A DNA stretch of 64,000 bases from Dryomyza anilis (Eukaryota > Arthropoda > Insecta > Diptera > Dryomyzidae), in NCBI GenBank assembly GCA_951804985.1, contig OX638133.1, forward strand, positions 30,653,963-30,717,962, given 5' to 3'. Below, one piece after another: positions 12,331-26,100 of the stretch. Position numbers and translations under genes: made by a program. The notes under the pieces were generated by a model. It made no database searches, was not told the DNA's origin, and saw only the letters and a list, made by a program, of their open reading frames with translations. Position 1 is the first letter of the stretch, and each line of letters opens with the position of its first letter.

Positions 12331-12760
12331 GTGAGTTTTAAAATGGTGAGTTTCGGTGTGGTGTGTTTTAATGTGATGAGTTTTAGTTTTAGTGTGGTGA
12401 ATTTTAGTGCGGTGAATTTGAATGTGGTGAATTTTATTGTGGGGAGTTTTAGTGTAGTGAATTTTAGTGTAGTGAATTTTAGTGTAGTGAATTTTAGTGT
12501 GGTGAGTTTTAGTGTGGTGAGTTTTAGTGCAGTGAATTTTAGTGTGGTGAATTTTAATGTGGTGAATTTTATTGTGGGGAGTTTTAGTTTAGTGAATTTT
12601 AGTCTGGTGAGTTTTAGTGTGATGAGTTTAAGTGTGGTGAGTTTTAGTGTAGTGAATTTTACTGTGGTGAGTATTAGTGTAGTGAATTTCATGGTGGTGA
12701 ATTTTATTGTGATGAGTTTTAGGTTGGTAAGTTTTAGTGTGGTGAGTTTGTTTTTCTTTT
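12331..12760. repeat. 15-bp minisatellite (AGTGTGGTGAATTTT)n
   Basis: Nearly thirty units with small variants. Because 15 is a multiple of 3, long ORFs open on both strands (152 and 158 codons, repeating VVNFS and LTTLKF); these are repeat artefacts. Confidence 0.92.
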
Positions 12761-13379
12761 TCTTTCCTTTTTTGTTTTTCCTTTAGTTTGGATTTTAGTT
12801 TTATGTGATTGCTTTTGTTTTTGTATTTTTGCTTTTGTGCTTTTTTCATTTCGATATCGGTCGATTTCGAATAATGTGTAGTACCGAGAAAACTCTGAGA
12901 AAACGTCGATATTTTCCTAGGTCCAATTTGATGCTCGATATTGCTAGAACTCGTAACATTATCGATACGAATGGCACGCTGAATAACTTCGAGAATTCAT
13001 TTCATTTCTTGGAATTTTTTTATTGAACTCGAAACATAAAATTAAAGTAAAAGCATCAACGCGTTCAAGTAAAACTTGAAATTAAAATACGTAAATGACG
13101 GTCTTTTGATTTGTATTTACAAAATAGTAATAACGAAAAATGTAAAATTGAATATTTTAAGTTTTGATGATAATGATTATTTTTTTTTTAAATTCAATTT
13201 CTCGTACATCGAGTTCACACTACAAGAATTCAAAATCAAGATTGTTTCAAATTACAGTAATCGACAAAGGAAGTATTTTAATTTACAAAAAAACCTGTTG
13301 AAAAATCCTTCACATTCACATTTTTTACCGAATTATTCGTTTCGATTTCCAGAATATCACTCATATTAAACAAAAGCAA
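12761..13379. other. AT-rich spacer before the NCKAP5-like 5' region
   Basis: A T-rich run follows the minisatellite; short ORFs only. Nothing recognised. Confidence 0.5.
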
Positions 13380-14133
13380 CTACGCCTCTCATTCATTTGA
13401 AATTTGCTTAACAAAATTCTCTCCCTCTCTCTTTCGCTGTCACTATTTCGTTCTCTTGAATCCCTGCGACTGTTGCTTGTTGTCATTTTTTCTTTTTCAT
13501 TCCGCCTCATGTATTTTGTGTGTGTGGTGTTCATGTTTTCCACGACTGTTTTGTGTTTTGTTCGTTTTTCACTTCCGACTCTGTGAGTGAACATGCCAAA
13601 AGCGTGTCCTTCTTCTACTCCGAGTCTCCGAGATTGCCGAGGGATGTTTTCGTATTTCAGTATCCTGCCGGCACTTTTAAAGAACAGACGACGAACGATT
13701 ATAACGCGGTGTGGTTGCTACTTTTCTTCGCTACCAGCGCTAAAACTTGAAGCTTTCACTTTTTACTCTGTTAATTTAGTGTCGTCGTTTGGTTTTTGCT
13801 GTTTTCTTTATTTGTTTATTTCGTCGGTGTTTATTTTTTTTAGTTTCTTATTTTGTTTTCCTCTATTTTGACACGAAGTTTGTGCCGGTATCGTAACCAC
13901 AAATCTTGGATGGTTCCTCTGTCGCCGGGGTGTTGTCTGGACGTGTTTTGTGCTTTATTTTCCGAGACGTGCGTGGAATAATTTATACTTGGAAAAACAC
14001 TCGTGATTTCAAAAGGATTTAAGTGGTTTGGGAATATTGTGCTCTGGCAGTAACGTCGCTGTTAAGCACTGTAAAATTTAATAATTTCTGTGAATAATTT
14101 TTGAAATGTTATTTAAAAAGCGATAAAGTGAAT
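13380..14133 (+). promoter_or_regulatory. Probable promoter and 5' UTR of the NCKAP5-like gene
   Basis: This block is richer in GC and CpG than its surroundings, carries a CT tract at 13418-13439 (GAGA-factor-like on the other strand), matches no repeat elsewhere in the window, and runs directly into the ATG at 14134. Several short ORFs in it (for example 13587-13871) read as low-complexity and do not look like genes. No start site can be fixed from sequence alone. Confidence 0.4.
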
Positions 14134-14147
14134 ATGCAATTTGAATG
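14134..14147 (+). CDS. Probable first coding exon of the NCKAP5-like gene (MQFE plus split codon)
   Basis: ATG at 14134 follows a GC-richer leader, has A at -3, and runs four codons plus two bases to a donor GTATGT at 14148. Joined to an acceptor at 32528 it gives MQFECHCGSPTFEKELREQ in frame with the later exons. The joint needs the second AG of a tandem CAGAG acceptor; the first AG would make an immediate stop. Another upstream exon ending on a full codon is the alternative, so this exon is likely but not proven. Confidence 0.5.
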
Positions 14148-17100
14148 GTATGTTTAAAGACATTTTTGTAATGAAATATAATTTACATTGGATTTTATAT
14201 CTATTAGAAATTTCAAATTAAAAAATATTATTCTCTGTATTATTAACTATTTTCTTATTTGAAAATATAGCAATACTTACTAAATTGAGTCACTTTTGAT
14301 TCTTGCTTATACTGCGAAAATATATACCATAAAATTAATAGTTTTTTAAATATGTTAATAGTTTTGTGTTACAATTTGGTTCATGGGATATAAAAGATGT
14401 TTGGTTTAACCATGTCAATATTTTATGGGGTATATTTTCTTATTCTATTTTAGACATTGGAATTTCTAAAATAATATAAGAAAATAGAAAAATCTCAAAT
14501 TTTGCATTTCAAAAATGCAATTTACTGACATAACCTAGTCAACAAAATCTGTTATAAAGTAGAATCTGTGATAAACTGATATCAATTGGATACTAATATT
14601 ACAGATCATTAAATTAACTTTCCATTGGTATATCACACATACAAGACTCCTTCCAGTAATGTTGTATATAAAATTTATCGGAATAATAGATCCCATCCCA
14701 TACAAAGTTTTTATATAATACCCACATTCTGTATTTCGAAACGAACTGAAAATATCTCGTCACACCAATTTTGATTTCATGTTATTTGACTTTGAAAACT
14801 TTAAAATTTATTTAAAATTACATCACTTTAATAGTCTTTTGTTTCGAAATACAGAAATATGCAGTAATTCTCAGGTGCTGATTTAAACTTCGTTTTTAAT
14901 AAAATTCGTTTTATAAATTTAGTTTTCAGAAAAAACTTAAACGTCGTATTTCTTCAAATTTCAGTATATAAATTATTGTGAATATGTTTTCAAGATATGT
15001 ACGATGTAAATTCTATTAATCTATAATCTATAACTACACGGTGGGACACCAAAAATATACAACAACTCCGACCTATATTTTTGGATAGGTATCGAAAATC
15101 AATTAGTATCCTCATTTACAGAATGTCTATATCATTTCGAGTTTTTTTTTAATTTGCACTTCTGTGTGCAAATTCGTATTTTCCTACCTTGAGTTACTTA
15201 TTTATATAAAACTCAGCATTTACGTAAGTTATTTTAAAGTGCATTACTATTTGAAAAACTAACACATTTAGCTTACCAAAACTTTTTAATTTATTAAAAT
15301 AGGTTTAGAAAGACCTGAGTTATAGATCATTATACGACAAAATAATTCTAATTTGAATACTTTGAATAATTTGAATAACAGCCAAACATATTTTTGTTTT
15401 CGTTCAAACATATTTATGTTCAGAATGAATAATTTTCGGCGTTCTTGCAAACATATATATGTTTGAATGTGAAAAACATTTTATTTACATGTAAACATAT
15501 TTATGTTTACATATAATTTTAATGTAAAAATAGTAAATTTAGTGCTAATATCTTCGTTACACAATATTTGTTTTTCTCTATTTTTAAATTACATATTTTT
15601 TATTTATATTATATAATTATAAACCTAAACTTTCATTTTATTATGGTAGCAGCGGTAGTTCAGTGGTTAGTGCGTTGGACTGCGAGCCGAAAGGTCCCCG
15701 GTTAAAGCCTGGACTGGGGCTAACAACATCTTTTCATAGAAACATTTTTCTATACCGCGCTACCTCTCGTCAGTAAATGGCAAACCTACGAGAGTAAAAC
15801 CATTGCCTATGAAAAGCTCTCACCCGCCGTTCGGATTCGGCAATAAACTGTAGGTCCCAACACTTTGAGTACAAATATAACACGCACAGCTCAAAATGGT
15901 GAGAGAGCTCGGTCTAAGTTCTTATAGAACTATAGTGCCAAACTATATAAAGGGTTTTTCAACAGGGACGCTACAAAATAGAGTGACAGGGACAGTGAAC
16001 GACGCCATATTTCTTGAACATTTCTCTTCAGTAAGGTTTGCCATTTCATGATGGAAAGATATACGAAATCGAATTTCGGTAGTAAATTTTAATAATTTCG
16101 ATTCGTTGTTGGCTCGTATATATTTCTATCATAAAATGGCAAACCTTACTGAAGAGAAATGTCAAAAGAGCGGCAAGAAATATGGCGTCGTTTGCTGTCT
16201 CTGTCGCTCTACTTTTGTAGCGTCCCTTTTCAAAAACCCTTGAAAAAAAACGTTTCTAGCGCTCTTTATATTATACCCTTTATATTATAATAATTTTCTT
16301 TCCATTTATTGTTCCTATTTTGAGTTCAGTACTTTACGGATGAATTGGAAATTTCACAAACAGCAACTATCTGGTATTAACAGTAATTGGCGGTACTTAA
16401 ACAAATTCTTCCACCAAAAAGAACTTTTGAACTATCTGAAAAGTATTAATGTGAGTGTTACTGCTAAAAGTATGCAGCGCTGTTATTTAATTGTAATATC
16501 GTAATGCCAAACATTCTTATAATCAAAATAATGCTATTATTTTTAAATTCGTTGTCACCCAGTAACAATCACGAATAACCAAATACGTATAATTCAAAGA
16601 ACCTTTTATTGACGTTGGGTGTGTTAAATAGCATTACATATATTAATATCTGATGAAAAATATGTATATTTAAACAGAAACATTAATATAGTAAATTCAT
16701 GTAAATCCGCGATTAATGCAATTTATGTTTAAATATCGTATAATAATATTTCAATCTGAACCAAATAATAATACAATTCAATTATAGTGTAATTATATAT
16801 TACTCCCAATATTTATATGATAATTTCGATTTACGTTATATTTACATTCAAGCATTTTCAAACACATCTTTTCTATCCGTGTAATGATAAATAAAGAAAC
16901 GGTTTATGTTTATACAGTAAATATTAATAGAAACTAACGATCTAAATTTCTATTTTTTCCTATATGTTCTACTATTTAAAATATCTACCTTTATTAATAA
17001 TTTGGATACACTAATTTGGATTTTTGTACTTTGCACACTGGAAAAAAATCGAAACGTACGTGAAACTAGAGATTATTCTGAGATTTTTTAGATCAATTCG

Positions 17101-20100
17101 TTTACGGTTTTTATTTGCATTTGAAATGAAAGTGCATATCGTATTTTCATAATTCAAAAAATATATTATTTTTCGTGGCACATTTGAATAATAGTTGATG
17201 CATTTTGTATCTCTCCATCTATGAATTCATTTAAAGGTTTTATTCCAATTTGAAATGCTACTATGAGAGATTTTAAAAATCAACTAAAATTAATTGATGA
17301 TACATGCGCATTTAAAATGCAAATAAAACGAATTGATATTGAAAAACCGTTTTCATATTCATATTCAGAGATGTGTCAGCTATGAAGTACATCCAACCTT
17401 TTTGAAATGTTCGACCAAAAATTTATAAATTTTTATAATATAAAAGTATGATATGTACTTGCATTTCAAATGCAAATAAAAACTCTAAACACAAATTCTC
17501 AGAATTAACTCTAGTTGCACGTACATGTCGTATTGTTCCAGTGTGCAATTTTTTTATGATTTTTATAACACAGTGTTATTTAAGAAGTACTGTTAAAAAA
17601 GAAAAAAAATCCAAGTATAATCCATGTTTACCTTCGTATCTGTTATACCTTTTGAGTTCTGCCTTTTCGAAACTTCAACTAATTTGATCTTTCAATTGTT
17701 AATTTTATTTTATGTAGGACTATCAATATAGTAATTGAAGGGCTTGGTGCAAAAATGGGTCAAGTCCATTTTTTAACTAAGTTTAAAAATCAATTAAAAC
17801 TACACAGAAAAGAATTTACATCATATTGATGAATTCCGTTTTTCAAACCAATTCAAATCAATTGAAGAACCGTTCATATACTAAGAAAACAAAGATGATT
17901 ACCAGCAATATCACAGCCCTAAATATCAAGTTATTTAAAAATTATTTAGATCGTCTTTGAGACAACCATCTCTCAAACATCCGTCAAATACGACAAATAT
18001 TGCTAGCAACCATCTTTTAAATTTACGATTATTTATAGCAACCATCAATTAAACATCTTACAAGTAGGAAGATAGTTGAGGAATATCAGAATTCACGGAG
18101 TAATTTTTATTGAATTGAAAGAAAATTAATCAAATGTATTTTTATTTAATCTACAATTAAAACAAGATCCTGGTTATACATCGCCATCATCTTTATAAAT
18201 CCTTCGAAGGTAAAATTGCACAACGACTTGAGACTTCTTCGCGGAAGGACCTCCAGGTGCGTCGGGCGATGATGTCATTGAAGTATACTCTATAAAGAAA
18301 TAATTTTTATCACTTGCTGATAATTTCAATACCAGGAAATTGACTCTTTTTTAGACCATTGGATTATCTTAATTGTTGTTAATAAATCGAGTAAAGGGAA
18401 AAAGTACGCCATTTTCCTTTTTGTAGTAGTCAAATGTCAAATTAAGTCAAAATTGCTCGACGTCCATAAATTAGTAAAATGTTTTCTAATATATTTATAA
18501 TTACAACTTTTTATTAATAACGAGTTGGGAAAGTTAGGTCACATGGGTAAGTTAGGTCACATGGAGCGGATTTTTATAGTCGGTCGGGCCCGACTATGGA
18601 ATACCCTACACCTTTGGTGTAGGGTATAAATTAAAAAAATTATATAAAAGTGTAAAAAACTAAAAAAAAACATTTGAAAAATATAGTTGGGCGGACCACG
18701 CCCATATTTCAAATTTTGAAAGGCTAATATTTCATAGATTTGATTTTAATAATTTACGGATCAAATTTCCACTATGAAAACCCGGGAAATAATGAAAAAA
18801 AAAGTGGGCGAATCACGCCCATTTTTGGACCACAAATTTTAAGGCGAAGTCTAACAATACTTTTTAAATTTTATAACTATACCTTGAATACTTTTCGAGT
18901 TATTAGTTCCGAAAGAGTTATATAAAAGTGACTTGTATGGGAGTTGGGCGTGTCCGTTGACCGATTTGGCTCATTTTCAAACTCAGTTCCTACTTTTGGC
19001 TAAGTATTTCTCAAGTTATTCTGTATTCGGACAGCAAGACAGCAAGACGGACAGACAGACGGACATGGCTAAACGGACTCCGGTAGTGATGCTGATCAAG
19101 AATATATATACTTTTCCATACCGGACACGCCTCCTAAGAGGCGTTACAATATATGCACAAAGTTAATATACCCTGTACCTAATAGCTGTAGGGTATAAAA
19201 ATGTATAAAATCTTTTATATTATAAATTTATTTTTTAAAAAAATATTTTGTTTGAATAAATTTTTTCGGACAACATTGTTTTTTTTGAAAAATCATATTT
19301 TTGGGAAACCTTTTTTTTTGAAAAAAAATAATTTTTTTAAAAAAAGTTTTTTCCAACAATATTTTGAAGGACATTTTTTCCAATTATTTTCTAAAAAAAA
19401 AAATGTATTTTGTCAAATTCGTAAAAAAATAAAATTTTTAATTATTCATAAATATTATGATTATATTCATCAATATGACGATTCAAATTCATTGTATTGA
19501 ATATTTCGTTCTAGACTATGATGTTCGATAATATGAATAAGTTCATATATATAATGAATGCATTCATCAATATGTCAATTAATGAACGGTAGTATGAATA
19601 TGATGAATCTGGTAGTTGGTGAAAAAATTCATAATAATTATGAATAAATTCATCATATTGAAGAATAATTTTTTCTCTGCATTCTGTGCACATTCACGTA
19701 TAGAATACGTATTAAAGACATGATTTTTCATTATATATACTACGGATATTTGTGATTTTGACATTAAACGAAGCCCAAATTTAATTTTGGAGAAATATGG
19801 ACTTGATCCTTATTTGAAAGATATTTAAAATCTGAAATCTTTATTATGATTATTATTAATGGCAAAAAAGAAATTTGTAAGATTGTCTAGAATATATTGT
19901 GTCAAATGATAAAAAGACTCCCTTTTTTTTGGTATCTCTTCTACCTTTAGAGATATGCCCTTTAGGCATAATATCATTGTCATTTTTTAACAAAATTCAA
20001 TTGACATAAATATAATTGGAAAAAATTATTCTTTAGCATAATTCAAGGATGCTAATTCTTACTATATACTCAGATTTTATCCTATTACGTTACATTTTTT

Positions 20101-23100
20101 GTATTTTAAAAACACATTACCTCGATTAACACCAACATCAGTTACCTTGGGGGTAACTGTTGTGAATGTCGTGCCCGGAACATGAGACCAAGTCTCAGTC
20201 TGAAAGCAGCTGCCTTGCATAAAATTCAAATTAATGCAACGTGCATTTAAATAGCCGTTAAATCTTTGAACAATACAAGAGAGAGCTAATTGAATGTTGT
20301 TTCCTTAGTCACCCCCATGGTAACCTCATTAATAAGCCATTTGCATCAACGTCATTGAAAGCAAAATCCTCATCCACCCCACCTAAAAGGGGCAACATTG
20401 AACTCTAGAACATATAGAACATATATACTTAATACACCTGATCGCATTACAACATGTCGACAAAACAACGCTGCTGGAGATGTGAGATTCTCTTCCCACG
20501 AGAATATTTTGCACTCACGTGCTAGGTGGGTACTTGAAAGTTAGAGCGCATCTCCCTGTTGCATCGAAATCTAGCAGACGCCGTTAAATCCTTTTCCGTA
20601 ATCAAATTATGCGTATGTTCATATTTCTAGAAAAATCTCTGTAAATGTTAAAAATTGAAAACATTTGTAGCTCTACCCTCGTAGTGCACATAACTCAGAG
20701 CAAAAGGACCTTTTTCGGGTGGTTATGCGAATGTTCTTTGTACTCCACATTTCACTGCTGGGTTGGGTATTTGAACAGTGTGAGTTACGGGTGCAAATGG
20801 TGTAATTTTAATGTACCTACTTCTCAAGTAGACCAAAATATTGATGTCAGTTTTGCCTATTTGGGGTTTGTTAGAACATTACGCAATGTCACCACCCGTT
20901 CAACCGACGTCCACCACAAAACTGTATTCATCATAATACCGTCTTTCGTTGTCAGACGATGCATGCAACATGTCCCTCAACCTTAATGTTGTTTTTTTTT
21001 TTTTTTGGTTGTTGGTTGAACGTACGCATGGACCCCATGTTGTCAGTTTTATGTTTGGAATTTGTAAAGATTTCAGTGATCAAAAACGTGTGCGTGTCTT
21101 TTGAAGTAATTGTCGAATATATGTAGTATATGTGGCGTGCATCCATCCATCCATCGAACACCACCCTTCTTGGTCGTGGAAATTTTGAAAGGCTCTAATT
21201 GAAATTTATGCATGCTGATTGTTTTCGTCGGGGGTGGGCTGTGATGCTCTCGAAGTGGATAACAATGTTGTGGATTTAGAAATTCAGAAATTTATTTACT
21301 CGTAAATTCAACGGAGACAACATTTTGGAGTGAGGTCAATATTTTCAAACAGAAATATGCAAAATTCTAAACGATTAAATTAAATTGCAGAAAGTTTTAG
21401 AGATTTTTTAGAGATTTTATTTTTATTGCAAACTTTAAACAAAACTTAAATGGTCTTTGTTCTAAGATAATTGAATACAAAATATTGGAATTAATTCGCA
21501 TTTGTTTTGTTATGTTTTCAAATCAAGTTATAATTACACCGAAAAAATAATGTATTAAAAATAACTAAAAATGTCTTTAAAATAAATACATATGTATTTG
21601 ATTTACGTTCAAAAGCAAATGTATTTATTTTTACTAAACTGATGTAGTTGTTTTTGTATGGAAAATTACTACATAATTTAACAGCATTTCTATATAACAA
21701 TTTAATACATATGTATTAAAAAACCTACATTTTGTCTTTATTTATACGTCCGGAAATATGTAGAGAAATTACTACATATGCCTTTAATTTACCAATAATA
21801 TGTAGTTATTTTACTTTGTTGTGATAATTAATTAAATAGCATATTTATTTTTATTAATTCGGAAAATTATATGAATTAATATTAATATAATTTTTTTAAT
21901 ACCAAATACAAAAATTATAAATCTGAAAACTATTTAGTTGTATAGTACAAATACAACTAAAGATTGTTTCCTACAACCTGAAGACCAATCTACACATAAA
22001 TAAATAAATAAATAAATAAATAAAAATATAAATAAAACAAAAAATTCCCTGATCATAAGTATAAAGCACTACTAAGCATCATTAGTTCTGACGACTCAAA
22101 GGAATGGAAAGCACTTTAGTGTTTCTTTTCGGTTAAAACACATAAGAATAATATGCTATGTTAAAACCATGTGATGGTAAAACCATAAAAATGACACAAC
22201 TATTACTGCCTGAACAGAATACAGGCGGCGATCGAAAAAATGATAGAGCGAACATTGAAAACAACAAACATTTGCCGTCTCAATGCTAATGTCATGGCGC
22301 GTAACATCAACAAACTACTCTTTTGCAGCTGCGTGCTATATTTATATACTGCAGAGTTGACAACTAAGTTTTAAAACCAAAAATTTTCAGCGGTAAACTA
22401 AGTTGGCAGCTCTATACTCTTCTCTCATTAAGACGGTTCGGTCAGATGCTACGGACAGTTCTGGTTTATTTATAAACCTCTTTCGCAGTCATCCGTCGTA
22501 TGCAAAAAAAAAAAAAAAACAACAACAAAAAACCAAATGAATGCAAAAACATAACATCAATACAGTTTGTGCAATATGTAGGGAACGAATTTTCAATACA
22601 TGATGTAGTAAAAAATAAGACAAATAAAGGCAAATGTATTTGAAACCAACAAAATGTAGTAGAAATATATTTTTTCAAAACAAAGACATAAAATGTATAT
22701 AATTTGCTACAGTATTTTTTTCGGTGTACAGTCTTCCATATACATTTGAATATTATTTTAAGTTAAACATTTGGTTTTAAAAATATAAACAAAACTTAGC
22801 TGTTTTTGAAAGTAAATTTGAAAATAAAATAGGGCTGTTAATTTTAATATTTTATATAATAAATTCAATTTTAATCAAATTTAAAAAAAAAACAATTAAC
22901 TTTAAGTTATACATATTTTTGTATACAGGGGAATTTATAGTAAATTTATAGAATATAATATATAGAAGAATTTATAATAATATGTAAATAATTTATAATT
23001 TAATATTAAACTATAATGCACACAATAATTGCATAATACATTTTATGTATTATGTAGTACACGTATTTTAAAAATAAAAACTACAGAAAACAAATACATA

Positions 23101-26100
23101 CTACATATTCTACAATATGTAGAAAACGAATTTCTTATACATTGTGTAGTAAAATCCAGACAAACTAATACAAATGTATTAAAAAACGATCAAAATGTAT
23201 TAGAACTGCATTTTTTCAAAACGAACACATAAATGTAGCATAATTTACTACAGTAATTTTTTCGGTGTATATGTATACGACAATAATGTTTTTTAATGAG
23301 ACAGTTTACAAAAGTTAAAGTTTTGGGAAATTCTTATTTTATACACCACCGTAAAGACCTATTTCGAAACTAATAATACAGTTGAATAGAATATAAAATA
23401 GTTTCATATGTGCACACAGATAAATCCTCTTTTGGCAAGAGGTTAATTGAACCAACGTTTCATTGTTGAAACCGAAATATGTCATTAAAATGAACGTACA
23501 ATTTCTTACTCTAACCGAAATGTTAGTTCGCGCAACTGCACGTTCGGTTGTCGTAACCTCATGATTGCATATTTCATTCAGCCAAAATTTGACGTCTGTG
23601 AATCTATTACGGCAACTGAGTACGTTATTGTATCAAAAAAAAAAATGACAAATGGCAACCTCATATCTATCAAAAGTTCGGTTGCCAGTTTCTTGCCAAA
23701 AACTATGGATATATGCAGAAATAAATAAAAGTCAAACAATTTCACCAGTTGGAAACAATAGAAAATTCATTCAGTAAAAATGCGAAATAAATATATGAAT
23801 ATTTATAAAATAATGAATGAATTCTATACAAATTGCTGTTTAGCTATAATAAAAATAAAAGTATTTTGTTTAATTATGGTGAAATAAAGTATTAAATGTA
23901 TTTGCATACTGTTTTTATTTATCAGGGAACAGGAATTAATAGATATACTTTTTGAAATTGTGTTCGTTAAATATTTACTCATCAAAAATACATATAAAAT
24001 ATATAAGTTTTATATATAAAAAAATCTTAAAATAAAATTTCAATTAGAGGTTTCGGCATGCTTTCTGACATGGAGGTCTAAACAAACTCAATCTTTCTGA
24101 CAGGAGGTTGGCGCAACCTCATGTTTGCTGACTGGGAGGTTAGCACAAACTCATTCATTGTTCCAACCTTCTAATCAGCAAGTTACCGCAACCGTATAGT
24201 TCGGTGGGGCAATTTAGTTGGTTGCCGCAACAAATCAGTTTTCTGTGTATGGTAAAGATCCCTATTAAACTAGCTTTTTGAATACTTGTTGAGGTAAAGT
24301 GGACACAACACACTTTTCGCGCAAAAGTTTTTTTTTGCTGATATCGTTCTATTTGCTGAATTCCATTATATAGAATTCTATATATTAAGATATAACAATT
24401 AAAATTTAATTTTTCCAGTCACATGAAATACTTTGACCACTACCCTTAGTAGAAACTAACACTAATAGGGTATACATGATCATTTCCAGATCATGTACTT
24501 CATGCAACATTTCGTCATGTATAATTATCAGTTCAATCCATTAACGTATTACAATTTCAACAACGGACTGTTTTTCACATTTTAGCTATTCTTTTGTATT
24601 ATCTTGCTAAATCATTGACAAATAATTGACAAGTTTTCATATATTTTAAGATCTTATAAGATTTAAGATTTTATAAAAGTTGCTTTTTGCGCGATATATC
24701 CTCTAAAGTATTTGTGTCGACTTTTCACATGTCGGCATTAAAAAGCCTTTAAAAAGCCGTATTAAATGAAAAATTTAAATCAAAGTCACCAGGATATAGA
24801 ATAAATAAGTCGTTTTATACATTAAACTCACAACAAAATGTTGAAATAGTCAAAACTTTAACGGAAAATAAATCAAATCAAGCCCAAGCCTACGTAATTC
24901 GCCAGAACCACGCATTATAGAGATAATTCGTTGTTCAGTCGCACGATATGTTTGTGGAACAATCTCCCGTCGTCTGTTGTTCTCGTTATTTTTGATATTG
25001 GTAAATTCAAAACAAACATCCGCCGACACTACTCCATCTTTTCTCCTTCCATTTAACTTATCTTCCTTTTGTATTAAATTAAAAATACTCGAATATTCCA
25101 GAACTCTTGCTCTTTGTCTTTAAATGCTGCTTCGATTCCACGGCTCTGACTCTTTGCTTCTTAAAACTCTTAAACATTGCATTTTAAATGATGCTTCGAG
25201 CCAAAACTCTTGCACTATGGTTTTTAAATGCTCCTTCGAATTCAAAACTCTGACATTTTGCTTTTTAAATGCTGCCCGATTTCAAAACTCTCGCTCTTTG
25301 CTTTTAGAATGTTGTCTAGATACAAATGCCTTCGCTCTTTGCTTTTCTAATGCTGTCTCGATTCTTCTTAAATGATGCTTGGCTTCCAAAACTCTTAAAC
25401 ATTGCATTTTAAATGATTCTTCGATGCCAAAACTCTTGCTCTATGCTTTTTAAATGCTGCTTCGATTTCAAAACTCTGACATTTTGATTTTTAAATGATA
25501 ATAATAATAATAGTTTGGCGCTACAGTCCTGTATAGAACTTCGGCCGAGCTCTCTCATGAGAGGTAGCGCGGTATAGAAATATGTTTCTATGAAAAGATG
25601 TTGTTAGCCCCAGTCCAGGCTTGAACCGGGGACCTTTCGGCTCGCAGTCCAACGCACTAACCACTGAGCTACCGCGGCTTACAGATTTTTAAATGATACC
25701 TAATTCCAAAACTCTCATTTTTGGCTTTTTAAATGCTGCCTCGATCCAAATGCTTTCACTCTTTGGTTTTCGGATGCTGTCTCGATTCAAATATTTATAC
25801 TTCAATGTAACTGCGAAACCAATATGCATTTGTGCAAAGCGCTAAGAGCAATTATTAAAAATATTGTGAAGCATTTCAAAAGTAAAGATGCAAAGTATAT
25901 GAAGCAAGCGAGCATTTCAAATGTAAAAGTATTTAAAATTTTAAAGTATTTAAAGTATACTACTTTGCTTTCTTTCAGAGTATACCTTCGAAGTAAATGC
26001 AAATGATGCTTTCTTTCAAAATATTGCTCTTTAATGTTTTCAAACTCTTGCTTCGGCTCGACAGCAAAGTAATAAAAGTGGGACTAATTTCTCTGCTTCC

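Larger units (their letters stand above)
11433..12760 (+). mobile_element. Composite interspersed repeat, head AGCTGGACCCGTGCA, minisatellite tail
   Basis: The head AGCTGGACCCGTGCA and the block GTCGCTGTGGAAGTTTTTTA match, in reverse, a second copy at about 28.4-28.9 kb. The tail is a run of AGAATTCTTCCC-type units then a 15-bp minisatellite. Another transposon (11503-11983) interrupts it. Class not assigned. Confidence 0.6.

Noticed and set aside
12216..12786. Long ORFs on both strands (158 and 152 codons)
   Set aside because: They are translations of the 15-bp minisatellite.
13587..13871. 94-codon ORF in the NCKAP5-like 5' region as a small protein gene
   Set aside because: Low-complexity hydrophobic end, overlapping ORFs in other frames, and the block fits a 5' UTR better.
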